Under the pieces are notes generated by a model. It did no database searches. It worked only from the letters and a program-made list of their open reading frames with translations, and was not told the DNA's origin. Shown here piece after piece: positions 1-9,086 of a stretch of 64,000 bases of DNA (position 1 is its first letter; the number at the start of each line of letters is the position of its first letter). Made by a program: the position numbers and the translations under genes. The DNA is from Neobacillus sp. SuZ13 (GTDB lineage Bacteria > Bacillota > Bacilli > Bacillales > Cytobacillaceae), in assembly GCF_030123365.1 (NCBI RefSeq), contig NZ_CP126107.1, forward strand, positions 5,569,501-5,633,500. Direction: 5' to 3'.

Positions 1-79
1 ACAAGCCAGGATTTTCGAGCAATAGATTGCAAGTAAGTCCTATGGATTTTACAGTGTATCTAAAAATAGTTCATGAAAA

Positions 80-125
80 ATGGGGGCAGCCGCTCACTGC
101 TTTCCTGCAATGAGGGCTACCCCCT
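80..125 (-). terminator. Terminator after the first GH85 gene
   Basis: On the minus strand, just past the GH85 stop codon, a long imperfect hairpin pairs a GGGGGTAGCC arm with a GGCTGCCCCC arm and is followed by ATTTTTC. Its position and the short T-run fit an intrinsic terminator. The 80 bases beyond it to the window edge hold nothing I can identify. Confidence 0.65.
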
Positions 126-133
126 TCACTTAT

Positions 134-3100
134 TTAATTTCCATTATTAAAGTCCTTTTTTAATTCCTCCATCCGATCCAGTAACTGAACTAGTCGGTCA
201 TAGTTTGTGACCTGTTTTCTTACGGTTGGATGAAGCTTGTTGTAGGCCACTTTGCAGTCGTTGACACGATGCTTGTCAGCTAACGTCAATTGATCCACGT
301 CAGGAAGAGCATTGATTAGATGAATGACTTCGGTTACCTTTTCGTTCAAGTAAGCCGCACTATACCTTAGGCTTTCTCTTTCATCCTCCTGCTGGACGGT
401 ATAATAGATTCTTCCAGCTTCAGTACCGAAATCCAACTGGTCAAAGGCGATGGTTCCGTCATGGTCGGCCGTCTTTTCTGCCAGAATATCCTTTGCATCC
501 AAAGCCTTATATAATCGAACGGTTTGACCTTTTTTCACTCTTTCGATTGTTACCTTATCCTGGGCTCCAGCGTTGTTTTCCGCCTTTACAAAATGCATCA
601 TCACGTTTTCTGTCCTCGGCAAAGCAGCACTTTCAAACATTTGCCAATCATAGATACGGATCGCTCCCCAAGGGGAAGTACCGCTGTTATAAATCTGCAG
701 CTTGAATTCCCTTGCCGTAACCGGCTGATCTAGCACTATATCTGTCACTGCTTTCGTATTATCAGTAATCCGTTTGGCACTAACCCATTCGCCATTTTGA
801 TTTTTATAAAGCAGCTCAAAATCGACGGTGTTCATGTTATTGGCTTCCCCGCCATATTCCGCATGCTCTACACGCCAGCGGCGGATCGTTTTCTCTTCAC
901 CAATATCAATGGTCATATAGCCGGTTTTCATATTGGTTGCGCACCATTTACTATTGGCGAGGGCTGTTCCGTCCAGTGCTTTAGAGGCCGGTTCTGCCGC
1001 ATTTTCCGCGGAGACTGATGTTACTTTGGCCTTTAACGCCACATTCGGAGAAGTAGGGTTTTTCTCGATCTCGGTTGCATCCGTCCCCATGCCCCAATCA
1101 AAAGAAATTGTGGCGGCTTGACCGCGTACATAATCCTGATTGACCGGCACCACTTTCAGTTTCGTGATGTTATCGGCCGAAGCATTTTCAATCGTTCTCG
1201 TAATATTTGGTGTATAGAAATAGTTATTCGGTGTTACGCCCAATAGTGTTTCCACGCCATCGGCATTCTCCTGGTAAACCTCATAGTGCAAGACATTCTT
1301 CTGCTCGGACCAGCTTAGGCGGGCTTCCGCCTCAAACGCTGTTTTCGGCATTTTTTCTAGAATTTTCACATCAGCAGGTTTCGCCAGCACGGCCGCTGCA
1401 GCATCATAGACGGACAGCTCGCCTAAATGAATCGAGTAGTTTTCTATTTTTTGAGTGTTGTTGACTTTCAGACTTAGCGCATAGGCTGTTTTCCCAGCAT
1501 CCTTTCCAAGATCAACAACCGCTGTCTGCCAGCCATCATCCGACTTAGGCAGCGGATAGTATTTCATGTTGCTTTGTGCATAGTCTTCACTATAGGCCAC
1601 ACCTAATGACACATCCGCTCCCGATTGGTTTTGATAAACAACACGGACCTTAGTTGTGTCCGTAACCGGAAGTTTGGAGCTGTACAGCATCGTGTCATTG
1701 ACTGAACCCGCTTCGAGCGCACCGCTAAATTTCAGCGAATTGCCTCCGTTATAGGCTTTATCAAAATCATAGGAAACCTTGATTTTGCTGCCTTCACCTC
1801 GGATCCACCAGCGCCAGGTCGGCATGATATCCTGGATGGAGCGGTTATTCCACTCAATGCCGCTGGCGATTTTTCCGTTCACAAAGTATTGTTTTCCGTG
1901 GCCGCTGTTAAAGTTTGTTGTAAATGGCTTGGATTGGATTACAGATGTATCCGTAACAAAACGCGCCATCCCTTTCCAAGCAGCCGAATCATCGGCAAGG
2001 GTAGGATCGCCCTGTGGTCCTGTCCATAAATTCTTTTCTTTTTCATGGAAGTCAGCCGGATCAGCCGCTAACCCCATGGTCGAGTTTGGCGCATAAAGGG
2101 CAATGGAAACTTTCGGCTGATTCTTTTCATCGAGCAGTGCATCGGTATTAATTTTGGTATTATAGGAATTCTGTTGAATTTCAAAACCGGCATAAGCATC
2201 AAATGGGCTGCGGTTATGACCTTTCATCGTCTCTACGGTGGTGTTAATCTTACTGGTTGTCCAGTTATAGTTTAAAAAGAACTCATCAACTGCATATTCC
2301 CCATCTTCTGCCGGTTTCACATACATGTCATTTTTGCTGTTGATAGAATCCTGATAGTTGATGGCTCCCGTATTGTCCTGCGCGTCATACCAGCTGACAT
2401 TCAGGTTGGAATTCCGTTTAATATAGCGCATCATTTCATTCATGCGTTCAGCTGTAGCCTTACTGACACCAGACGTTTCCTGATTGAAAAAATAGCCATC
2501 AAAACCATAGTACTCCGCCACTTCCATCATCTTGTCGGCAACTGGGAAACTGCCATCCGGTTTCTGCTGTGTGAACTTTTCAATTTCAGCGACTCCCTCA
2601 GCGGATTTGCCCCATGGGAAACCAAGCGTAGCATAAACAGGCACCCCATTCCGGTGGGCGGTATCGACAATATCCGGTGTAGGGATGGCAAAAATCCCTT
2701 CATTGGTTCCTGACCAGTAAATATAGGAATCTAGTAATTGCCAGTTGTCGAAAGCATATACATTAAAATCATTGCCTCCGACAGAACTGGCCTCATCATG
2801 ATTCCAGTTCGTAATCGCCGCAGAGGTGATGCCAGCCTTTGGATTGGCCAGTGGATTCACCTGGGATCCTTTAAAGCGATTTTTGTTTAACGGCACGCTA
2901 GCCCGGTCTATTTCGGCATCCGGGTCGTTTTCAGGCGACCAGTTCAGAAGGGTTTCCACCCTGAAGGCCGGAGCCAGCGGCTTTAGACTGAGCCTGTCCG
3001 CATAATTTTCATTGACGATGTCCGTCCCGTCCCCATTAACGGCAGCTTTTGCCCCGGGGACATCCAGTGAACCTAGTAACATGAATGCAGCCGATACAGA

Positions 3101-3139
3101 TAAAATGCGGCCGAACAACTTGCTTCTATTTCTCCTCAT
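134..3139 (-). CDS. Secreted endo-beta-N-acetylglucosaminidase, GH85 family
   Basis: This 1001-residue protein should be exported and cleave the chitobiose core of N-glycans. Seen: a signal peptide over about residues 1-33 (Arg-rich start, hydrophobic core, AKA site). The GH85 domain, about residues 55-430, carries the YGFDGYFFNQETSG motif, so the catalytic Asn-x-Glu pair is N219/E221. A beta-sandwich region follows, then an F5/8 type C (discoidin) module at about 700-840 and a C-terminal helical segment at about 945-995. No LPXTG anchor is visible, so it is probably released. Start: ATG with a GAGGAGG ribosome site 5' of it. It is a paralog of the next gene (3245-5914); both share the fold order and the NQE motif. 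A large hairpin separates the two, so transcription may be separate. Confidence 0.93.
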   Translation of the reverse strand: MRRNRSKLFGRILSVSAAFMLLGSLDVPGAKAAVNGDGTDIVNENYADRLSLKPLAPAFRVETLLNWSPENDPDAEIDRASVPLNKNRFKGSQVNPLANPKAGITSAAITNWNHDEASSVGGNDFNVYAFDNWQLLDSYIYWSGTNEGIFAIPTPDIVDTAHRNGVPVYATLGFPWGKSAEGVAEIEKFTQQKPDGSFPVADKMMEVAEYYGFDGYFFNQETSGVSKATAERMNEMMRYIKRNSNLNVSWYDAQDNTGAINYQDSINSKNDMYVKPAEDGEYAVDEFFLNYNWTTSKINTTVETMKGHNRSPFDAYAGFEIQQNSYNTKINTDALLDEKNQPKVSIALYAPNSTMGLAADPADFHEKEKNLWTGPQGDPTLADDSAAWKGMARFVTDTSVIQSKPFTTNFNSGHGKQYFVNGKIASGIEWNNRSIQDIMPTWRWWIRGEGSKIKVSYDFDKAYNGGNSLKFSGALEAGSVNDTMLYSSKLPVTDTTKVRVVYQNQSGADVSLGVAYSEDYAQSNMKYYPLPKSDDGWQTAVVDLGKDAGKTAYALSLKVNNTQKIENYSIHLGELSVYDAAAAVLAKPADVKILEKMPKTAFEAEARLSWSEQKNVLHYEVYQENADGVETLLGVTPNNYFYTPNITRTIENASADNITKLKVVPVNQDYVRGQAATISFDWGMGTDATEIEKNPTSPNVALKAKVTSVSAENAAEPASKALDGTALANSKWCATNMKTGYMTIDIGEEKTIRRWRVEHAEYGGEANNMNTVDFELLYKNQNGEWVSAKRITDNTKAVTDIVLDQPVTAREFKLQIYNSGTSPWGAIRIYDWQMFESAALPRTENVMMHFVKAENNAGAQDKVTIERVKKGQTVRLYKALDAKDILAEKTADHDGTIAFDQLDFGTEAGRIYYTVQQEDERESLRYSAAYLNEKVTEVIHLINALPDVDQLTLADKHRVNDCKVAYNKLHPTVRKQVTNYDRLVQLLDRMEELKKDFNNGN

Positions 3140-3164
3140 CTTGCTCCTCCTCTAATTAAAGCCT

Positions 3165-3226
3165 GGGGGACGGTTCTCATGGCTTTTGCCAAATGTACAC
3201 CGAAAAAAGCCAGCGGAACCGTCCCC
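3165..3226. repeat. Large nested palindrome between the two GH85 genes
   Basis: Outer arms GGGGACGGTTC and GGAACCGTCCCC enclose inner arms ATGGCTTTT and AAAAAGCCA. The whole forms one long two-step hairpin. It resembles the other dispersed palindromes in this window (GTGCCTGTCAC, GGGTCAGTCCC and GGGGGTC types) in being short, nested and intergenic. It may also end transcription from the upstream GH85 gene, but it lacks a clear T-run. Confidence 0.7.
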
Positions 3227-3244
3227 ATGGCCACATGGTCATGG

Positions 3245-5914
3245 TTATGGATTCAGAAATCCATGGACTTCAAATTCAAATATCCTCGCAGCCGTATCGC
3301 CGCCTTGGGTTGGTTTGTCAATCCACAAACGGACATAGCGTGCGTTTGTTAACGCGATGCTGTGTTCTGAAACCGCTGCTGTATTATCGGTCACCTTAAC
3401 AGCCTCTGTCCAATTGACTCCATCTGTGCTTACTTCAATCCTAAATGCCTGAGTGTTAAAGGCTTGCGGTTCTCCGCCCGCTTGTGCATGGCGAATGACA
3501 AACTTGGAAAGGGCAAACTGGTCGCCCAGATCCACCTGCAGCCAATGAGGAGCATTCCCCAATGCACACCATTTACTGTTGTCCTTGCCATCGAACGCAT
3601 ATTTCGCTGCTTCAGTCGGAGCGCATTGTCCGCTGGCGATCGCATTCTTATTCAATGCCACATTTTTAATGTCCTTGGCTGCTTCAGAAATGGTAATCAT
3701 CGCTTCTTTTGTCAGGACACTTTCACCCTCGCTGTTTTTCGCAATCATGGTAACCGAGTAGACGCCCTCTTTTTCATAAGTAACGACCGGATTTTCCTCA
3801 TTACTCATTGCTGGAGTTCCACCTTCAAAATGCCATTCCACCTCTTCTGTTACTTCTGATGAACGATTAAGAAAATGAATTTCCTGCTCCGGAGCCGCTA
3901 CCGTTTGATCGGCACCGAAATCGGCTTCCGGCTTTGGATAGGACGGCCAATCGAAGGTAACCGTTGTTGGCGCGCTTCGTTTGAACTCTTTGTTCACCGC
4001 AAAAATTTCCAACGTGGTGCTGCTTTCTTTCCCACTGCGCTTCAGATTGGATAGGTAATACACCTTATTAGGGGTAGCGCCAACAAACTCTTTTTCATTG
4101 TTTGGCAGCTTCCTGTAAATTTCATAGTGGCTCACATCGGAATCAGACAGCATCCAAGCAAGTGCAACGTCCGCATAGATTCCTTTATTAAACTCGATTT
4201 TATTTACCTTTGCATCGTTCGGAGCATGGATGGAATGGTGCTTTTCCTGTTTGTTATAAACCTTGATTTCTCCGATATGGGTCGTAAAATCTTTCTCATC
4301 CTTATCACTTTCAACCAAAAGCGAAATGGCTGCGATGTTTTTACCACTGTATTTTTTTAGTTTGAATGAATCAGTTGTCCACGATTGATCCGTTCGTTTT
4401 TTCACATCAAAGAACACAAATTGGTCGGGTTTGTCAGTAAAGCTGACTCCCAGTTTCATGTTTGGCTTTTTCAAATCTGTTTTGTATGTCAGCGAGATTT
4501 CCGTATCCTTTTGAATTGGCAGATTGCTTTTATAAAGCTTGATATGGGTTGGGGTGTCTGCCTCAATTGTTCCTGAAAGCTTTAACGAGCTGCCGCCGTA
4601 ATAGGCTGTATCCCAATCGAAATTGACGTCAACAGCCTGCCCGCCCTCTTTCAGCCAGCGCCAGGTCGGGAGGATATCCTGGAGACTGCGGTTATTCCAG
4701 GACTGATTGCTTACCGCCTTTCCATCTGTAGCGAAAAACTTGCCGCTTCCTGTATTAAAGTGAGTCACAAAAGGAAGCTCCTCGATCGCGGTTTTAGCGG
4801 TAAAGTAGTGGGCCATCCCTTTCCATGCCCCGTTATTGCTGGTTGCAGCAGGATTTTTGGACTTTCCAACCCAAAATTCATTTTCCTTTTGATAAAACTC
4901 CTCCATAGTGCTTGCCGTTTTAAAGGCCCAATCCGGACGATAAATGCCTAAAGAAGTTAATGGTGCTTTCCCCTCAGGGAAAATCCCCTCCCAAGGAACG
5001 TTGGTGCTTGTCCCATTTGCTTCCACATCAATGCCGGTAAACAAATCATACGGACTTCTGCCAATTTCCTGAGCCTTGTTAACAGAAGATTGCTGGTTGC
5101 GCCACCAGAAGTTTAAAAACATACTGTCAGAAACACGTGTCTCCCCATCCTGCAGGAAGCTGCTGTTTTGATTGGTCAACGCATTTTGCCAGCTAACCCT
5201 CCCGTCCTTCGTCATCGAATCGTACCACATGATATGCATGCCTTCGCTCTTATGCTGCTGAAGATAGACAAGGAAATCCTTCATTTTTTGAGCTGTTTTG
5301 GCATCTCCACCTTCGGTTTCCTGGTTAATAAACCAGCCGTCAAATCCGTAATAGCGTGCCGCTTCAAGCAGCTTGTCCGCCGCTGGGAAGGAGCCGTCCT
5401 CCCGCTGGGTCAGCATTTGGTTCAGCCACGCAACTTTTCCTCCATAGACGGTCGGTGGAAAGAACACGTTTCCCAAAATCGGCACACCGTTTTTATGGGC
5501 AGCGTCAATGACGTCCGCACTTGGCGGTACGATTATCCCTTCACCGGAAGAACCTGCCCAATACACCATGATGTCGACGTATTGCCAATAACTAAAGGTA
5601 TTCGCCAAAAATTCCTTCCCGCCTTGGGACGGTACTCCACTCGTTGTGGGGTTGAGTGCAGACAAAGCTACTACCTTTGCATCTGACTGGGCATTGTCAT
5701 TGACTTTGTATAACACTTCCCGTTTGCCCAATGGAATTTGGCTGCGGTTAAACACAGCATCCGGATCGTTCTCCGGCGTCCAATTCAATAATTGCTCGGG
5801 ATACCAATAAGATGATTCTGGCTGTTTGGCATAGCTTGTGTTAGGTGATAACCCCATCACAAAGATGCCCAAAAAGAAAACCAGCCACAAAAAGCCCTTT
5901 TTCACATTTTTCAC
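3245..5914 (-). CDS. Secreted endo-beta-N-acetylglucosaminidase, GH85 family, second paralog
   Basis: This 889-residue secreted GH85 enzyme is a tandem paralog of the gene downstream. Seen: a signal peptide over residues 1-29 (Lys-rich start, hydrophobic core, SYA site). The GH85 catalytic domain spans about residues 35-400 and carries YYGFDGWFINQETEGG, giving the catalytic pair N197/E199. A beta-sandwich linker follows, then a PKD-like domain at about 690-770 and an F5/8 type C carbohydrate-binding module at about 775-885. The start is GTG, chosen for the GGGGAG site 5-6 bases upstream. A perfect CcpA cre box lies about 83 bases upstream, so glucose repression is likely. Exact glycan specificity (high-mannose or complex) cannot be read from the sequence. 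Confidence 0.93.
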   Translation of the reverse strand: MKNVKKGFLWLVFFLGIFVMGLSPNTSYAKQPESSYWYPEQLLNWTPENDPDAVFNRSQIPLGKREVLYKVNDNAQSDAKVVALSALNPTTSGVPSQGGKEFLANTFSYWQYVDIMVYWAGSSGEGIIVPPSADVIDAAHKNGVPILGNVFFPPTVYGGKVAWLNQMLTQREDGSFPAADKLLEAARYYGFDGWFINQETEGGDAKTAQKMKDFLVYLQQHKSEGMHIMWYDSMTKDGRVSWQNALTNQNSSFLQDGETRVSDSMFLNFWWRNQQSSVNKAQEIGRSPYDLFTGIDVEANGTSTNVPWEGIFPEGKAPLTSLGIYRPDWAFKTASTMEEFYQKENEFWVGKSKNPAATSNNGAWKGMAHYFTAKTAIEELPFVTHFNTGSGKFFATDGKAVSNQSWNNRSLQDILPTWRWLKEGGQAVDVNFDWDTAYYGGSSLKLSGTIEADTPTHIKLYKSNLPIQKDTEISLTYKTDLKKPNMKLGVSFTDKPDQFVFFDVKKRTDQSWTTDSFKLKKYSGKNIAAISLLVESDKDEKDFTTHIGEIKVYNKQEKHHSIHAPNDAKVNKIEFNKGIYADVALAWMLSDSDVSHYEIYRKLPNNEKEFVGATPNKVYYLSNLKRSGKESSTTLEIFAVNKEFKRSAPTTVTFDWPSYPKPEADFGADQTVAAPEQEIHFLNRSSEVTEEVEWHFEGGTPAMSNEENPVVTYEKEGVYSVTMIAKNSEGESVLTKEAMITISEAAKDIKNVALNKNAIASGQCAPTEAAKYAFDGKDNSKWCALGNAPHWLQVDLGDQFALSKFVIRHAQAGGEPQAFNTQAFRIEVSTDGVNWTEAVKVTDNTAAVSEHSIALTNARYVRLWIDKPTQGGDTAARIFEFEVHGFLNP

Positions 5915-5996
5915 TGTTTCTCCCCGCTCTCTATCTATTTTTTATATTGAAGCTTATGTAAGCTTGCTTCCCTTTTCCCTGAATGGGACTATAGAA

Positions 5997-6010
5997 TGAT
6001 AGCGCTGTCA
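5997..6010. promoter_or_regulatory. CcpA cre box upstream of the GH85 pair
   Basis: TGATAGCGCTGTCA matches the cre consensus TGWNANCGNTNWCA at every fixed position and is itself nearly palindromic. It sits about 83 bases 5' of the GTG start of the GH85 gene, a usual place for carbon catabolite control. Confidence 0.75.
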
Positions 6011-6204
6011 AAATTACCTTCGATGATGTTTTTCCGTCAGTCATTCTCATTTGACTCTTTTTTTCACATCTTATTCCGAGCAGATTGCTCCGTCAACGAA
6101 TGCACAAAATGTGATTTAGTTTTTCCATAATCTCTAAGGTTTTTCCAGTCCATAGGGACCGTCTTCTGGTTTTTTTAAGGGGACAATCGTAATTTTTGCG
6201 CGTT

Positions 6205-6240
6205 AAAAGGCCCGATTAGCTGTTAAGAGCTAATCGGGCC
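6205..6240 (-). terminator. Terminator of the CBO0543-like gene
   Basis: On the minus strand GGCCCGATTAGC pairs perfectly with GCTAATCGGGCC around a short loop and is followed by TTTTAA. It lies about 115 bases past the stop codon of the membrane-protein gene. The remaining intergenic sequence to 5915 holds the cre box and nothing else I can name. Confidence 0.75.
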
Positions 6241-6356
6241 AGATTCCATGGGTCCAGGCATGTTTGTCATAAGAGTATATTTTATCAATTTGGGTGCTTA
6301 CCCCGATTCCCCAACCGCTAAGTGAGGAGCCTCATGATCCTAGACGCTTAATTAAC

Positions 6357-6896
6357 TCATCTTAACTTCGTAACCGGAATATGAAAGTATAGGATGAGAA
6401 AAACAGAACACACAAAGCAAAGGCCCCATGCCCAAAGCGGCCTCGTCTGGTGGAGGCGCAGTCCAATAAACAAAAATATCCAAACCACACATGACCAGCC
6501 AAAATTCCAACCATGGGAATAGGAAATCAGTTTGGCAGACCTGAACAGAGATTCCGTGATCACCTCAACAATAAACCAGACGCCAATATAGAAAACTTGC
6601 TTAAACCAACGTGAATGATACGGGTATAAGGATAAGTAAAGTAAGGTCAGACAAGGGAAGGTGATAAATGTTATAGAAAAATCCGCAATGGTGTGGTTGG
6701 GTATGATGAATGAACCTCGAAAGGTCCATAATGGATATTCGTACATCAGTACAGAGATAAAGAAGTTTACACTTATAATATAAAGGATGGTGGGATAGTA
6801 ATTCTTCCAATTCCTCCAATCTGCAAACCGCCAGGTACCAATCATATAGATAAAGGGAAGCACCAATCTTAAGTATGATACAACTGTATGTAACAT
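6357..6896 (-). CDS. Multipass membrane protein, CBO0543-like family
   Basis: This 179-residue integral membrane protein has about five hydrophobic segments, separated by short loops rich in Trp, Tyr and Arg (RFADWRNWKNYYPTILY near the start, SHGWNFGWS in the middle). The pattern matches the Bacillus/Clostridium proteins annotated as the CBO0543 family, whose function is unknown; I am recalling that family rather than having searched. No catalytic motif is visible. It stands alone between the GH85 and ferric-reductase cassettes, with its own terminator. Its upstream gap (6897-7036) is A+T-rich and should hold the promoter, but I cannot fix the -35 and -10. Confidence 0.75.
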   Translation of the reverse strand: MLHTVVSYLRLVLPFIYMIGTWRFADWRNWKNYYPTILYIISVNFFISVLMYEYPLWTFRGSFIIPNHTIADFSITFITFPCLTLLYLSLYPYHSRWFKQVFYIGVWFIVEVITESLFRSAKLISYSHGWNFGWSCVVWIFLFIGLRLHQTRPLWAWGLCFVCSVFLILYFHIPVTKLR

Positions 6897-7036
6897 GGTG
6901 TCTCCCTCCTTCTAAACGTTTTTCACTATTTAATAGTATTATTCATATCGGGGGCGTTTAAACAATTAGAAATAGAATTGCTATTATTGATAATACGATT
7001 CTGAACATAGCCTTTTTAAAAATGCACGTTCTACAC

Positions 7037-7070
7037 AAAAAAATGGATTGGGGAAACCTCCAACCCATTT
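7037..7070 (-). terminator. Terminator of the ferric-reductase/ApbE operon
   Basis: Directly after the stop codon, the minus strand reads AAATGGGTTGG, a short loop, then CCAATCCATTT running into a stretch of seven T. This is a standard intrinsic terminator closing the three-gene redox cassette. Confidence 0.85.
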
Positions 7071-7619
7071 CTAAATTGCTTTATTCCCCTCCACTACCTT
7101 CTTATTATCAGAAGGAAACATTCCTAACATGAGGACGACTGGTACGATATTAACCACCGCTAAAACCGTCCCTTGGAAATCCGTACCACTCATTAACCCG
7201 TGTACAGTAACTAGAATATACAGGATAGGGTTAAGAGCATGCAGCTTCTGCCATCTTTGGTAACCAATTTTCTTACGGAACTTCGAAGTGACAATCGTTA
7301 AAATTAAGAAATATGTCGCAATCGAACCTAACCCCATAGAAATCGTTTCATAGCTGCCGCTAAACGGAATCAGGAGATCAGACCAACTAAATTTCATGTA
7401 AGCATCAATCAACAAAATTCCTAAGTGATCGGCTGTCATAATCAATGACCAGTCTGACAAAACCTCATGAAAATGAAGGAGATTATTCACTTTCTTTTTC
7501 CGTTTCTTCTGGACCGCAGAATATAGTCCTGTTAAGACCGCTAAATATAATAATAGATAAGCGACAATCCCTGTAGCTCGGATTGCGTACCATTCAAGAG
7601 ACTCCACTTTATTCGCCAC
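7071..7619 (-). CDS. Ferric-reductase-like transmembrane protein
   Basis: This 182-residue membrane protein has five or six hydrophobic helices. It resembles the ferric reductase-like transmembrane domain (MsrQ/FRE type), which binds haem between paired histidines and passes electrons across the membrane. Candidate haem ligands are in FHEVLSDWSLIMTADHLG (second helix) and RWQKLHALNPILYILVTVHG (fourth and fifth helices). There is no C-terminal flavin/NAD domain, so electrons must come from or go to another protein. The GTG start overlaps the apbE stop by 11 bases, which implies translational coupling. With ApbE and the anchored peptide upstream it suggests a small membrane flavin/haem electron-transfer chain; the electron acceptor is unknown. 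Confidence 0.8.
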   Translation of the reverse strand: MANKVESLEWYAIRATGIVAYLLLYLAVLTGLYSAVQKKRKKKVNNLLHFHEVLSDWSLIMTADHLGILLIDAYMKFSWSDLLIPFSGSYETISMGLGSIATYFLILTIVTSKFRKKIGYQRWQKLHALNPILYILVTVHGLMSGTDFQGTVLAVVNIVPVVLMLGMFPSDNKKVVEGNKAI

Positions 7620-8487
7620 CTCTCCAAATTTCTTTTACTTCGTTTATGATAACCGCTGGATTCTTTTTGACAGAAAGCAAGGCCTTCCCGCGCTCTTCTC
7701 CTAATAAAAGAACTACTTTCGCTAATACATCTGCTTCCACTGCCGTAGGCGCCGTTACCGTAGAAGAGATAATCGTGCTCGCGGACGGTTCTCCTGTTGT
7801 GGCATCAATAAGGTGATGCTTACTACTTCCATTCACCGTCCATCTTCTTTTCATCGAAGTGGAAGTCGCTACAGCCCCGGCAGTTACTTGGATGGAAGAG
7901 AGCATTTTGGATGGATCAAAGGGATCTTCAATGCCAATGTTTAAGTGCCGCGGCAGACTTCCAAAGATCCGAATATCTCCACCGGCATTAACAAATCCAT
8001 ATCCAATATCGGATAAGATATCAGCTGCACGATCGACCACCCAGCCTTTAGCGATTCCACCTAAATCAATACGAGTATGCAAAACTACTGTTTGTTTATC
8101 CTCATCTAATTGATATGGTCTCATTTTCGTAAACACTGGGGCTATAGGGGACGGAGCTGTCAGCTCCCTCCCTTTGATCAGCTCAATCGATTTTGTATAA
8201 CCGCTGTTTTCAATTGCTGACAAAATACCAGGATTAAACACTCCATCTGTTTCTTCGTAAAATCTATGTGCTTCTTTTAAAATGCTAAATAATTGATCCG
8301 ATACCTCGACCTCTTCCCCTGGCTGCTGATTTAACTTGGATAACTCACTATCTTCCTTAAACCTGCTGCAGGTGTCTTCGACAGTGGCAAATAATTTGTA
8401 TATCGGCATGAGATCATTCGCAAATAGTTCTTGGTTGATTGATAGTTGTACCATTGTACTCATTGAATTGAAGTTATACTTATACAT
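7609..8487 (-). CDS. apbE: FAD:protein FMN transferase, ApbE family
   Basis: ApbE enzymes move FMN from FAD onto a Thr or Ser of a target protein in a Mg2+-dependent reaction. This copy is about 292 residues, close to family length. Seen: an N-terminal SRF...DSELSKLNQ block, GGIAKGWVVDRA, FVNAGGDIRIFG, HHLIDATTGEP and VEADVLAKVVLLLG, all classic ApbE motifs in order. It has no signal peptide or lipobox, so it should act in the cytoplasm, unlike many secreted ApbE lipoproteins. The start is the ATG at 8487: AGGAGG lies 9 bases upstream, while the in-frame TTG two codons earlier is only 3 bases from it. It is coupled to the ferric-reductase-like gene downstream. The small S/T-rich peptide gene upstream is the most obvious candidate substrate. 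Confidence 0.93.
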   Translation of the reverse strand: MYKYNFNSMSTMVQLSINQELFANDLMPIYKLFATVEDTCSRFKEDSELSKLNQQPGEEVEVSDQLFSILKEAHRFYEETDGVFNPGILSAIENSGYTKSIELIKGRELTAPSPIAPVFTKMRPYQLDEDKQTVVLHTRIDLGGIAKGWVVDRAADILSDIGYGFVNAGGDIRIFGSLPRHLNIGIEDPFDPSKMLSSIQVTAGAVATSTSMKRRWTVNGSSKHHLIDATTGEPSASTIISSTVTAPTAVEADVLAKVVLLLGEERGKALLSVKKNPAVIINEVKEIWRGGE

Positions 8488-8547
8488 CTTCAAGTTCCTC
8501 CTATAGTAGTCTCAAATGCACCATCGTACTCATTGATACTTTTTTCA

Positions 8548-8892
8548 TCAGGTTCCCCCCGTTGTCGTATCAAAGCCTCTATGTTGACTTGGAAACGAGT
8601 GGTCTTGTGAAACAGCTTGGTCATCTGACTGCCCAGTTCCAAAAGTGTCTGTAGATTCATTAGTATCAGTTGATGCACTAGTATCAGTTGATTGGCTTGG
8701 CACCTCATAGGTGATCGATGAATCTTGGTTACTCTCACTTTGATAGACCTGAGTTGAATTTTGTGTTGTCGCTACTGTAGTTGTTGTGCTTGTTGTATCT
8801 TTATTGGTAATTCCCATATATGACATCATTCCAGCGACAAGAGCAAGACTGGCAAAGCTTACTCCCCAAGAGGTAAATTTCTTTTTTTGCAT
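8548..8892 (-). CDS. Small membrane-anchored Ser/Thr-rich protein with a C-terminal DTTTGGT
   Basis: This 114-residue protein has a Lys-rich start and one hydrophobic helix (about residues 8-27). A long low-complexity tail dominated by Thr, Ser, Gln and Asp follows and should lie outside the membrane. It ends in RGFDTTTGGT. That ending resembles, but does not match, the D-x-x-[ST]-G-A-T flavinylation motif used by ApbE: Gly stands where Ala is usual. It has a good AAAGGAG site 8 bases before the ATG and lies 60 bases upstream of apbE in the same direction. No recognised domain is present. A role as a flavin-carrying peptide is my inference from context and the C-terminus only. Confidence 0.7.
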   Translation of the reverse strand: MQKKKFTSWGVSFASLALVAGMMSYMGITNKDTTSTTTTVATTQNSTQVYQSESNQDSSITYEVPSQSTDTSASTDTNESTDTFGTGQSDDQAVSQDHSFPSQHRGFDTTTGGT

Positions 8893-9086
8893 GTGAAGGA
8901 CTCCTTTCAGTTTTTAAATGTTTTTCTAAGTCCATGTCTGCATTATGAAACGGAAACCTTAATTTAGTCTTAAGAAGTGCCAAGTTTGCCAGAGGGACAG
9001 TTTCTCCTAGCTTTTTTTGAGGAAGTTAAAGTGAACACTAGAAAGGTCCCCTTGGCCACCTGGGATTATAGTAGGAAAACGGGAAG

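Noticed and set aside
5168..5686. A 172-codon plus-strand frame
   Set aside because: It is antisense to the catalytic domain of the second GH85 gene and has no ribosome site; codon use follows the opposite strand.
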